Source: Martinezella rhizogenes (GTDB lineage: Bacteria; Pseudomonadota; Alphaproteobacteria; Rhizobiales; Rhizobiaceae). Taken from it: DNA of 64,000 bases. The stretch spans positions 124,001-188,000 of the forward strand of contig NZ_JUHG01000013.1 in assembly GCF_000799715.1 (NCBI RefSeq), read 5' to 3'. Below the pieces are notes generated by a model. The model had not been told where the DNA came from and made no database searches. It saw nothing but the letters and a program-made list of their open reading frames with translations. The position numbers were made by a program, and so were the translations under genes. Shown here piece by piece: positions 55,125 to 63,323 of the stretch; position 1 is the stretch's first letter; every line of letters starts with the position of its first letter.

Positions 55125-55589
55125 ATGGCATCGGAACTGGATCGTATCGACCTGAAAATGCTGCGCCTGCTTCAAAAGAACGGCCGGCTCAGCAATGCCG
55201 AACTCGCCCAACTCGTCGATGTCAGCCCCGCGACCTGCCATCGCCGCACCCAGCGCCTGTTCGAGGAGGGCTACATCAAAACCGTACGCGCGATGATAGA
55301 GCCGCAAAAGGTCGGCCGTGGTGCGCTGGTGATGGTCGGCGTGGTGCTCGACCGGTCGACGCCCGAGAGTTTTGGCGCATTCGAAAAGGCCGTTGCCAAG
55401 CTGAGCTTCGTTCTCGACTGCAATCTCGTTGCCGGCGATTTTGATTATTTCCTGAAGATCCGCGTCGGCGACATGGCGGATTTCAACCGCATACACGGCA
55501 CACAATTGATCGCCCTGCCCGGCGTCCGCCAGACCCGAACCTTCTTCGTGATGAAGGAAGTCGTCGACAATGCCTTGCTGGAATTCTAG
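55125..55589 (+). CDS. acdR: Lrp/AsnC family regulator of ACC deaminase
   Basis: This 154-residue Lrp-family protein has DRIDLKMLRLLQKNGRLSNAELAQLVDVSPATCHRRTQRLFEEGYI as the helix-turn-helix domain and an RAM effector domain (VMVGVVLDRSTPESFGAFEKAVAKL). GGAAGA precedes the ATG. Divergent placement 160 bases from acdS matches AcdR, which activates acdS in response to ACC. The intergenic region is AT-rich, with AAAAATT and AATTTT tracts that could be Lrp-type contacts. Confidence 0.9.
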   Translation: MASELDRIDLKMLRLLQKNGRLSNAELAQLVDVSPATCHRRTQRLFEEGYIKTVRAMIEPQKVGRGALVMVGVVLDRSTPESFGAFEKAVAKLSFVLDCNLVAGDFDYFLKIRVGDMADFNRIHGTQLIALPGVRQTRTFFVMKEVVDNALLEF

Positions 55590-55639
55590 CTGACCGCGCA
55601 TCGCACGCGGCCAGCAGACATCTCAGAAAGGCCCTCGCC

Positions 55640-56989
55640 TCACACAAGTCCCGGCACAATCAGGACAAGCCAGGCGATGATCGGGCCGATGAGGGCGATC
55701 AGGGCGCTGTAGATCAGCAGGGTTTTCAGCACGCTCTCCCGCTCACTCTCCTGCGCATTGGCGACGACCAGGGCGCCATTGGTCGAAAACGGGCTGGTAT
55801 CGACGATGGTGGTGGAGATCGCGATGGCGGCGACCACGCCGACGGCGCTAATGTGCCCCTGCAGGAGGAAAGGCACAGCAAGCGGAATGATCGCCCCCAG
55901 AAGCGCCGTCGACGAGGCGAAGGCGGAGACGATGGCGCCTGTAAAGCATAGAAGCAGTGCCACCAGCAGCGGCATTCCCAGGCTGGAAATGCCGTGCGCG
56001 ACATAGTCGATCGTGCCGATCTTCTCCATGACCCCGACATAGGTGATGATGCCGGCGATGAGGAGCACGGTCGACCAGCTCACCTTGTCGATCGCCGCCT
56101 TCTGGGTTTTAGGTGATAGCAATGCCAGGGCAACCGCGACGGTCATCGCCACCAGACCGACATTGAACTTGAAGACCAGCGCTCCCAGCGCCAGCGCGGT
56201 CAGGCCAACCAGCGTCATCAGTCGCTCCGCCGTCAGGCCGGCAAGCGCCGTCTCTTCTTTTGTTTCCACATCAAAGACATGATGGCTGATGGGTGCTGCG
56301 CGCGTGCCGCCATGGCCGACGATGGCTCGCGTCACTCCCTTGGGATGCAGGTCCGGCAATGGGCCGGACGCCGCCGGCTGCTTGCGCAGCACCTTCGGGC
56401 CACCGAAGATGAAGAAGACCAGGACCGCGATGGCGAGGTTGAAGAAAAAGCTCGACAGAAACAGCGAGGTCGGCGCGAAAGGCAGCCCCGCTTTCTGCAC
56501 GATCTGGTTGGTGATGCCGCCATAGACGCTGATCGGCGAGAAGCCGCCCGCCTGCGCGCCGTGGATCACCATCAGCCCCATCATCACAGGGCTAATGCGA
56601 TATTGGAATGCGAACCCAAGCGCCACCGGCGCCAGGATCGCGACGGCTGCCGGACCAAGCGCGCCAAATCCGGTAATGATCGCTGCTACGAGGAACATGA
56701 CCCACGGAATCCAGGCGACATGTCCGCGCACCAGCTTGACCGCACCCTCGATCAGCCAATCGATGGTACCGTTGATCTGCGCGATCGCGAACAGATAGGT
56801 GACGCCGACCAGCGTCAGGAACAGGTCGCTCGGAAAACCCGCGAAAATATCGGCGGTCTTCATGCTCATCACAAGTGAGCCGATCAGGAAGGCGCAGGCA
56901 AAGGCGAGCGCACCCATATTGATTGGCTGTATCGTGGCAATGACGAACATGCCGGCAAGCAGCACGATCGACAGGATCTGGATATTCAT
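55640..56989 (-). CDS. matC: Malonate transporter MatC
   Basis: A membrane protein of 449 residues in the MatC_N/dicarboxylate carrier group. Many helices are seen, with LAGMFVIATIQPINMGALAFACAFLIGSLV and KTADIFAGFPSDLFLTLVGVTYLFAIAQINGTIDW at the start and a matching conserved half near the end (TTIVDTSPFSTNGALVVANA). It imports malonate. It is the third gene of the mat operon, 109 bases after matB, across a patch of nested hairpins that may adjust its expression. Confidence 0.92.
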   Translation of the reverse strand: MNIQILSIVLLAGMFVIATIQPINMGALAFACAFLIGSLVMSMKTADIFAGFPSDLFLTLVGVTYLFAIAQINGTIDWLIEGAVKLVRGHVAWIPWVMFLVAAIITGFGALGPAAVAILAPVALGFAFQYRISPVMMGLMVIHGAQAGGFSPISVYGGITNQIVQKAGLPFAPTSLFLSSFFFNLAIAVLVFFIFGGPKVLRKQPAASGPLPDLHPKGVTRAIVGHGGTRAAPISHHVFDVETKEETALAGLTAERLMTLVGLTALALGALVFKFNVGLVAMTVAVALALLSPKTQKAAIDKVSWSTVLLIAGIITYVGVMEKIGTIDYVAHGISSLGMPLLVALLLCFTGAIVSAFASSTALLGAIIPLAVPFLLQGHISAVGVVAAIAISTTIVDTSPFSTNGALVVANAQESERESVLKTLLIYSALIALIGPIIAWLVLIVPGLV

Positions 56990-57058
56990 AACTTCCTCCC
57001 TCCGGAAACGCCCTCAGGCGCCGGTCCCCATTTTCTTGAATGCATGATCAACCCGCGC

Positions 57059-57107
57059 CGGTGCTACTCCCAAGCACCGAGGCGGACCTAAGCGCCTCTC
57101 AAGAGGC
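57059..57107. repeat. Overlapping hairpins at the matB-matC junction
   Basis: Three perfect inverted repeats lie in 49 bases: CGGTGCT/AGCACCG (57059-57079), GAGGCG/CGCCTC (57079-57098) and GCCTCT/AGAGGC (57094-57107). The second and third share bases, so they exclude each other. The matB stop codon (57099-57101) falls in the loop of the third. They could form a processing or attenuation element. Confidence 0.55.
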
Positions 57108-58619
57108 CTTTCCGTAAAGATCCTTGAATTGGTCGCGGAGCAGGTTCTTCTGAACCTTGCCCATCGTGTTGCGCGGCAACTCCTGGGTGAAGAGGACCCG
57201 CTTCGGCTGCTTGTAACGCGCAAGGCGATCCTGCAATGCGGCAAGCACGGCCTTCTCGTCCAGTGTCGCACCGCGCTCTAGGACCACGACCGCTGTCACG
57301 CCTTCGCCGAAATCCGGGTGCGCGACGCCGATCACCGCGCTTTCGACCACGCCGTCTAGCTCATCGATCTCGTTCTCGACCTCTTTCGGGTAGATGTTGT
57401 AGCCGCCGGAAATCACCAGGTCCTTGCCACGGCCGACGATATGGACATAGCCATCCTCATCGATCTTGCCGAGGTCGCCACTGATGAAATAGCCATCCTG
57501 GGTGAATTCGGCCGCGGTCTTTTCCGGCATGCGCCAATAACCCTTGAAAACATTCGGGCCCATGATCTCGATCATGCCGGTATCCCCGGGCGAAAGCGTC
57601 GCACCTGTGGCCGGATCGGAAACCCGCACGGTGACGCCCGGAAGCGGGAAGCCAACCGTGCCGGCCCTGCGCTCGCCATCATAAGGGTTGGAGGTGTTCA
57701 TATTGGTCTCGGTCATGCCGTAGCGTTCGAGAATGGCGTGACCGGTGCGCTGCTTGAACGAAACATGTGTTTCCGTCAAAAGCGGCGCCGAACCAGAGAT
57801 AAACAGCCGCATGTTGGCGACGGCCTCCCGGTTCAATCCCTCATGCTGAAGCAATCTCACATAGAACGTCGGCACGCCCATCATCAACGTTGCCTTCGGC
57901 ATCAGCGACAGGATCTCGTCGGGATCGAACTTCGGCAACAGGAACATCGATGCGCCGGCAACCAGCGTCACGTTTGTGGCGACGAAGAGGCCATGCGTGT
58001 GGAAGATCGGCAATGCGTGGATCAGCCGGTCCTCCGCCGACACCCGCCAGTATTCGCGCAGCGCAAGCGCATTGGAGAGCAGATTGTCATGCGTGAGCAT
58101 GGCCCCCTTGGAGCGGCCGGTGGTGCCGGATGTGTAGAGGATCGCGGCAAGGTCATCGGGAGCGCGGGCGGCATCAATGAAATCCGCAGGCTCCTCCCGG
58201 GCGAGATCCGTCAACGATCCCGCGCCATCCGCATCCAGCGTCTCGACAATCGCGCCATAGCGCTGGGCGAGTTTCTCGACCTCAGCCCGAGCCTTCGGGG
58301 AAACGACGACAAGCCTCGGCTCGGCATCGCCGATGAAATAATCAAGTTCGACAAGCGTATAAGCCGTGTTCAACGGCAGATAGACCGCGCCGCAGCGCAC
58401 GCAGGCGAGATAGAGTATCAGGGCCATCGGGCTCTTTTCCACCTGAACCGCGACGCGATCACCGGGGCGGACGCCGAGCGCGTCGATGGCGCTGGCAAGC
58501 TGCCCCGAGATGCGCAGCGCATCTCCGTAGGTCCAGCGCTCGCCGCTGGCCGTCTCGATGAAAATGGCATCCTCGGACGTAGCGGACGCCCTGATGGCGT
58601 CGAACAGATGATTGCCCAT
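57099..58619 (-). CDS. matB: Malonyl-CoA synthetase MatB
   Basis: MatB ligates malonate to CoA using ATP. This 506-residue adenylate-forming enzyme has the P-loop YTSGTTGRSK at 162-171, ILERYGMTETNMNTSNPYDGERRAGTVGFPLPGV as the malonate/acyl pocket and A8 regions, GRGKDLVISGGYNIYPKEVENEI and the catalytic lysine in LPRNTMGKVQKN. The NMNTSNPY stretch is characteristic of malonyl-CoA synthetases. It lies 23 bases after matA in the same operon. Confidence 0.95.
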   Translation of the reverse strand: MGNHLFDAIRASATSEDAIFIETASGERWTYGDALRISGQLASAIDALGVRPGDRVAVQVEKSPMALILYLACVRCGAVYLPLNTAYTLVELDYFIGDAEPRLVVVSPKARAEVEKLAQRYGAIVETLDADGAGSLTDLAREEPADFIDAARAPDDLAAILYTSGTTGRSKGAMLTHDNLLSNALALREYWRVSAEDRLIHALPIFHTHGLFVATNVTLVAGASMFLLPKFDPDEILSLMPKATLMMGVPTFYVRLLQHEGLNREAVANMRLFISGSAPLLTETHVSFKQRTGHAILERYGMTETNMNTSNPYDGERRAGTVGFPLPGVTVRVSDPATGATLSPGDTGMIEIMGPNVFKGYWRMPEKTAAEFTQDGYFISGDLGKIDEDGYVHIVGRGKDLVISGGYNIYPKEVENEIDELDGVVESAVIGVAHPDFGEGVTAVVVLERGATLDEKAVLAALQDRLARYKQPKRVLFTQELPRNTMGKVQKNLLRDQFKDLYGKAS

Positions 58620-58642
58620 ACTCCCCCTCCTAAATCTGCTGC

Positions 58643-60037
58643 TCAGGTCTTTTGCATTTCGCCATGACGCCGACGGATCGGCTTGCCGAGACCGGCGTCG
58701 GTCGCGCCGGCCTCCGCCAGCTTCTTCACCTCCGGCGAGGCTGCAACCTCGCCGTATTGCGCAAGGGCCTCGTGGTTTTTCTCGATATCATCCAGCTTGT
58801 AAAGATAGTTGACCATCAGGCCGTGGGACTGGCGCATAGCCTTCTGGGAACGATCGGCAAGGAAGTTCAGCCGCTCCAGACGGGCGCCGTTGCCGAGATG
58901 AAAACGGGCGACCGGATCGATCGGCCGCCTGCCGTGACCTTGCTCCTTGACGAAATAGCGAGCGGCGAGCGGCAAGAGCACAGCCTTGACGGCTTGCGAT
59001 CGCTCGGGATCATCCGCCCAGTCCGGCTCGTCGAGCAACGCCAAGGTTTCCAGCGTCTGCTCGCTGAGGTCGGCATTCTCGGCCTTGCGCAACCGTGCCA
59101 GCCAGCCGGCGAAACCCGGAACCGGCGACAAGGTCACAAAGGTCTTCAGACCCGGCAAATCGCGACGCAAATCCTCCACGACCTGCTTGATCAGGAAATT
59201 GCCGAACGAGATGCCCCGCAGTCCCTCCTGGCAATTGGAAATGGAATAGAAAACTGCCGTCGTCGCATCCTTGGCTGTAATCGGAGACCGGCTTTCATCC
59301 AGAACATCCGTGATGGCGGCGGGAATCGCCGTGGTCAGCGCCACCTCGACGAAGATCAACGGATCGTCGGCAAGACGCGGGTGGAAGAAGGCGAAGCAGC
59401 GACGGTCGGGCGGAACCAGCCGCCGCCGCAATTCATCCCAGCCGGCAATCTCGTGCACGGCCTCATATCTGATGATCTTTTCCAGAATATCGGCTGGCGT
59501 TGACCAATCGATGGGACGGAGCGTCAGGAAGCCGCGATTGAACCAGGAGCCGAAGAGATGGGCGAAATCAGCGTCGACAGCGCGAAACTGCTCCGTCGCA
59601 TCCTTCATGCCCAGCAGGCGTTCGCGCATCTCCACCAGTTTCGCCGTGCCCTTCGGCGCAAGGTTAAGCCTGCGCACCAGCTCCTGGCGGCGTGGTTCGG
59701 CTGCCTGATGTAGATCGATAAGCGTGTTTGAATTGCTGTCGCTGCGGTAGCGATCGATCGCCTTGTCCAGTTTGGCGACATCGGGACCGAATTGGTCGTG
59801 CAGCATCAGCATGAAATCTCGCCGGCCTGTCGGATCGAGTTCGGTCCAGCGCTGAAGGATCTCGGCGGCCAAGGCCATGCCCGAGGCTTCGCCCCGGCTC
59901 GACAGAAGCATGTTGCAAAGAGTCTCGAGCGTCGTCTCTGCTTGAACCGGCCCGGCGCGCGTGCCCGCTGCGAGCAGTCTGCGTCCGCGATCCGTGATGC
60001 TTTGCATCATGTCGCTGAAGAAGGAAATGCCTGCCAT
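58643..60037 (-). CDS. matA: Malonyl-CoA decarboxylase MatA
   Basis: MatA converts malonyl-CoA to acetyl-CoA and CO2. From ATG 60037 (AGGAGGA upstream) it has 464 residues, with an N-terminal helical domain and a C-terminal GNAT-like catalytic domain: TAVFYSISNCQEGLRGISFGNFLIKQV and DPVARFHLGNGARLERLNFLAD are the malonyl-CoA decarboxylase signatures. It is the first gene of matABC and divergent from matR. Malonate is abundant in legume tissue, so the operon supports growth in or near roots. Confidence 0.95.
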   Translation of the reverse strand: MAGISFFSDMMQSITDRGRRLLAAGTRAGPVQAETTLETLCNMLLSSRGEASGMALAAEILQRWTELDPTGRRDFMLMLHDQFGPDVAKLDKAIDRYRSDSNSNTLIDLHQAAEPRRQELVRRLNLAPKGTAKLVEMRERLLGMKDATEQFRAVDADFAHLFGSWFNRGFLTLRPIDWSTPADILEKIIRYEAVHEIAGWDELRRRLVPPDRRCFAFFHPRLADDPLIFVEVALTTAIPAAITDVLDESRSPITAKDATTAVFYSISNCQEGLRGISFGNFLIKQVVEDLRRDLPGLKTFVTLSPVPGFAGWLARLRKAENADLSEQTLETLALLDEPDWADDPERSQAVKAVLLPLAARYFVKEQGHGRRPIDPVARFHLGNGARLERLNFLADRSQKAMRQSHGLMVNYLYKLDDIEKNHEALAQYGEVAASPEVKKLAEAGATDAGLGKPIRRRHGEMQKT

Positions 60038-60188
60038 GTCAGTATCCTCCTGGCGAAGCGGGATTGGGTGGGAACAGCCCTCCCAAGCGTTCCCTGTATA
60101 TATGGCAGCTCCCGTGAGCTCGTCCATTTGTGTGCGACATATCTATTGTGGTATCGTTCTTAGGTTATCTTGTGCGCAAAGTAAACAA

Positions 60189-60202
60189 TCTTGCATACAA
60201 GA
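60189..60202. promoter_or_regulatory. Probable MatR operator
   Basis: TCTTGCATACAAGA is a 14-base inverted repeat with one mismatch. It lies in the matA/matR intergenic region, 33 bases before matR and about 150 before matA. It resembles, from memory, the TCTTGTA/TACA-type operator described for MatR of R. leguminosarum. Confidence 0.65.
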
Positions 60203-60234
60203 ATTTGATTTTTGCATTGGAGAGCATAACAAAC

Positions 60235-60885
60235 ATGTCCGAGAATGTCGTTCAACGCCTGCGCGACGAGATCGAAAACGGCATCATTTCAAACGATTTC
60301 GCCCCGGGCGAGCGGTTGGACGAGGTGCAATTGGCCACGCGCTTCGGTGTATCGAGGACGCCGATACGCGAGGCCTTGATGCAGCTGAATGCGATCGGAC
60401 TGGTGGAAATCCGTCCACGCCGCGGTGCAATCGTGATCGACCCAGGGCCGCACCGTATTTTCGAGATGTTTGAGGTGATGGCCGAAATCGAGGGCATGGC
60501 CGGTTCGCTGGCGGCGCGGCGGCTGACGGATGCCGATCGCGCGGCAATCCTGGCAGCCCATGACGACTGCAAGCGCTCGTCCTCCGCTGGCGACAGCGAT
60601 GCCTATTATTACGACAACGAGCGCTTTCATCGCACAATCTATACCGCCAGTCATAACGAGTTTCTGACCGAACAATGTATAGCACTGCATCGCCGCCTTC
60701 AGCCCTATCGCCGCCTGCAATTGCGTGTCCGCAATCGTGTCGCGACATCATTTTCCGAACATGACGCAGTCGTGGAAGCGCTCTTTGCAGGAGATGCGGA
60801 ACGCGCACGCACGCTTCTGCGCCAACATGTGAGCATCCAGGGCGAGCGCTTCAGCGATCTCGTGTCGACCTTATCGCGCAGGTAG
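60235..60885 (+). CDS. matR: GntR family regulator MatR
   Basis: This 216-residue FCD regulator starts MSENVVQRLRDEIENG with GGAGAG upstream; the open frame extends to 60130 without a ribosome site. The winged helix is GIISNDFAPGERLDEVQLATRFGVSRTPIREALMQLNAIGL, followed by RIFEMFEVMAEIEGMAGSLAARR. It is divergent from matABC, the arrangement in R. leguminosarum bv. trifolii, where MatR controls mat genes and responds to malonate. It is a close relative of the regulator at 53100. Confidence 0.93.
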   Translation: MSENVVQRLRDEIENGIISNDFAPGERLDEVQLATRFGVSRTPIREALMQLNAIGLVEIRPRRGAIVIDPGPHRIFEMFEVMAEIEGMAGSLAARRLTDADRAAILAAHDDCKRSSSAGDSDAYYYDNERFHRTIYTASHNEFLTEQCIALHRRLQPYRRLQLRVRNRVATSFSEHDAVVEALFAGDAERARTLLRQHVSIQGERFSDLVSTLSRR

Positions 60886-61001
60886 TCACTTGCGGCCGAC
60901 GCATCACTTCTTTGGCAGCGACACGGTGCCGGCTGTATCCAAAGCAGGAATTATGCCATGAAGCATGGACTATACACACAACATCTTTGAGCGGTGCGAT
61001 C

Positions 61002-62024
61002 ATGAAGAAAATCGGTTTCCTATCGTTCGGGCACTGGACGCCCTCGCCGCAATCGCAGACCCGCTCGGCATCCGACGCGCTTCTGCAGTCCATCGACCTC
61101 GCCGTCGCGGCCGAAGAGCTGGGCGCGGATGGCGCCTATTTTCGCGTGCATCACTTCGCCCGCCAGCTTGCCTCGCCCTTCCCGCTGCTGGCAGCCGTCG
61201 GCGCGAAGACCAGCCGTATCGAGATCGGCACGGCCGTCATCGACATGCGCTATGAAAACCCACTTTATATGGCAGAAGATGCAAGCTCGGCCGATCTCAT
61301 CGCCGGCGGGCGTCTGCAGCTCGGCATCAGCCGTGGCTCCCCCGAGCAGGTTATCGACGGATGGCGTCACTTCGGTTACGCACCGCCCGAGGGCGAGAGT
61401 GAAGCCGATATGGCACGCCGTCACGCGGAAGTTCTGCTCGACGTGCTGCGCGGCGAGGGCTTTGCCCAGCCGAACCCGAGGCCGATGTTCCCCAATCCTC
61501 CGGGTCTCCTCCGCCTCGAGCCGCACTCGGAGGGTCTGCGCGAACGGATCTGGTGGGGAGCGAGCTCGAACGCCACGGCGCTCTGGGCAGCCAAGCTCGG
61601 CATGAACCTGCAAAGCTCCACGCTCAAGGACGATGAGAGCGGCCTACCGTTTCACGTCCAGCAGGCCGATCAGATCAGGGTGTACCGCGAAGCCTGGAAG
61701 GCCGCCGGCCACAAACGCGAGCCGCGCGTGTCCGTCAGCCGCAGCATCTTCGCCTTGGTGGACGACCGCGACCGTGCCTATTTCGGAAACGGCGACCAGA
61801 GCCAGGACAAGATTGGCTTCATCGACGACAAGACCCGGGCGATCTTCGGCCGTAGCTATGCAGCCGAACCCGACGCTCTGATCAAGGAACTGGCTCAGGA
61901 CGAAGCCATCGCCGAAGCCGACACGCTGCTCCTTACCGTCCCGAACCAACTCGGCGTGGAGTACAACGCGCATGTGATCGAGGCGATCCTGACCCACGTC
62001 GCCCCTGCCCTTGGCTGGCGTTAG
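61002..62024 (+). CDS. LLM class flavin-dependent oxidoreductase
   Basis: A luciferase-like monooxygenase family protein of 340 residues: MKKIGFLSFGHWTPSPQSQTRS, then ADGAYFRVHHFARQLASPFPLLAAVGAKTSRIEIGTAVIDMRYENPLYMAEDASSADLIAGGRLQLGISRG. It uses reduced FMN for substrate oxidation. The start at 61002 is by homology; only a weak GAGCGG is upstream. A candidate FMN reductase is encoded at 26356-26916, far away. The substrate is unknown. It converges on an M20 gene through a shared inverted repeat. Confidence 0.92.
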   Translation: MKKIGFLSFGHWTPSPQSQTRSASDALLQSIDLAVAAEELGADGAYFRVHHFARQLASPFPLLAAVGAKTSRIEIGTAVIDMRYENPLYMAEDASSADLIAGGRLQLGISRGSPEQVIDGWRHFGYAPPEGESEADMARRHAEVLLDVLRGEGFAQPNPRPMFPNPPGLLRLEPHSEGLRERIWWGASSNATALWAAKLGMNLQSSTLKDDESGLPFHVQQADQIRVYREAWKAAGHKREPRVSVSRSIFALVDDRDRAYFGNGDQSQDKIGFIDDKTRAIFGRSYAAEPDALIKELAQDEAIAEADTLLLTVPNQLGVEYNAHVIEAILTHVAPALGWR

Positions 62025-62048
62025 CATCAGCTATGGATTGAGACCCGC

Positions 62049-62088
62049 CTGACGGAGCGCCTCATTGGTCGAGATAGCGCTCCGTCAG
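62049..62088. repeat. 12-bp inverted repeat at the convergent 3' ends
   Basis: Arms CTGACGGAGCGC (62049-62060) and GCGCTCCGTCAG (62077-62088) match perfectly around a 16-base loop. The right arm is part of the M20 coding sequence (residues LTER) and the left arm lies just past its stop. It is 24 bases after the LLM gene stop and could terminate either transcript, but it lacks a T-run. Confidence 0.6.
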
Positions 62089-63243
62089 ACGAGCCCACAT
62101 GGCGGCACCGACCGTCAGGCTTTCATCAGCGAAATCATATTTGGCGCTGTGCAGGATTGCCGAATTGATGCCGTTGCCGAGGCGCAGAAAGCTGCCTGGC
62201 TTGTGTTCGAGATAGTGCGAGAAATCCTCGCTGCCGGGAATGAGAGCGCAGGTGCCGACCTTATCGGCACCGACGAGTTCCTCGGCGACAACGCGGGCAA
62301 ATTCCGTCTCCTTTTCGGAGTTCACGACGACGGGGTGACCATGAGCATAGTTGATGGCAACCTGCGCTCCGTAGCCTTCCGCCACCGCTTCTGACAATTT
62401 CCGGATCCGCGCTTCGAGAAGCTCGCGCACCTTCGGATCGAAGGAACGGATGCTGAGCAGCATCCTCGCGCTTTCGGGAATGACGTTAGCGGCTTCGCCC
62501 GCATGGATAGAGCCTACGGTGATCACAGCCGTCTGCGTCGGATCGATGCTGCGCGAAACGACCGACTGCAAGGCAACGACGAGATTGCAGGCGACGACGA
62601 CCGGATCGATGGTCAGGTGTGGTCGCGACGCATGGCCGCCCTTGCCCGTAATCGTGATCTCGGCCGTATCGGCCGCAGCCATCAGCGGGCCGGAGCGCAT
62701 CAGCCAAGTGCCCTCGGGCGCGCCTGGATGATTGTGCAGGCCGAAGATCGCATCGAAAGGAAATCGCTCGAAAAGACCATCATCGATCATGGCCTGGGCA
62801 CCGCTCTTCGCACCAGCCTCTTCGGCCGGCTGGAAGATAAGGTTCACGGTGCCGTTGAAGCGACGGGTGCGTGCCAGATATTCGGCAGCCCCCAACAGCA
62901 TCGTCGTGTGGCCATCATGACCGCAGGCATGCATCTTTCCCGGAACGAGGCTCGCATAGGGCTTGCCGCTCTGCTCATTGATCGGCAGTGCATCCATGTC
63001 GGCGCGGATGGCGATGCTCTTCGTCCCCGCACCGGCCTTCAGGCGGGCGACGACGCCGTGCCCGCCGACATTGCGGTGAACTTCGTAGCCCCAGGATTCC
63101 AGCTTTTCGGCGACGAAACGGGCGGTCTCAGCCTCTTCGAAGGACAGCTCGGGATTGGCATGAAGATGCTGCCGGATACCGGTGAGTTCGGCTTTCATCG
63201 GTTCGAAATCCGAGAGGCGGGCAAAGTCGTTGTCGAGAGTCAT
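62062..63243 (-). CDS. M20 family amidohydrolase, hippurate hydrolase-like
   Basis: This protein of about 393 residues belongs to the HipO/aminoacylase group. IRADMDALPINEQSGKPYAS, HACGHDGHTTMLLGAA and LIFQPAEEAGAKSGAQAMI carry the metal and catalytic residues, and GKGGHASRPHLTIDPV the lid histidine. It removes acyl groups from N-acyl amino acids such as hippurate or auxin conjugates. ATG 63243 was chosen; ATG 63264 and GTG 63273 are in frame. It follows the amino-acid ABC ATPase gene by 80 bases on the same strand, again pairing a hydrolase with an importer. Confidence 0.92.
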   Translation of the reverse strand: MTLDNDFARLSDFEPMKAELTGIRQHLHANPELSFEEAETARFVAEKLESWGYEVHRNVGGHGVVARLKAGAGTKSIAIRADMDALPINEQSGKPYASLVPGKMHACGHDGHTTMLLGAAEYLARTRRFNGTVNLIFQPAEEAGAKSGAQAMIDDGLFERFPFDAIFGLHNHPGAPEGTWLMRSGPLMAAADTAEITITGKGGHASRPHLTIDPVVVACNLVVALQSVVSRSIDPTQTAVITVGSIHAGEAANVIPESARMLLSIRSFDPKVRELLEARIRKLSEAVAEGYGAQVAINYAHGHPVVVNSEKETEFARVVAEELVGADKVGTCALIPGSEDFSHYLEHKPGSFLRLGNGINSAILHSAKYDFADESLTVGAAMWARLTERYLDQ

Positions 63244-63323
63244 GGCTGTTCCAATGGTTTGCATGAGCGGCACACCAAGCCCGCATGAGGCCGGCGGTCT
63301 CGCATCTGATCGGGGCCGCCGCG

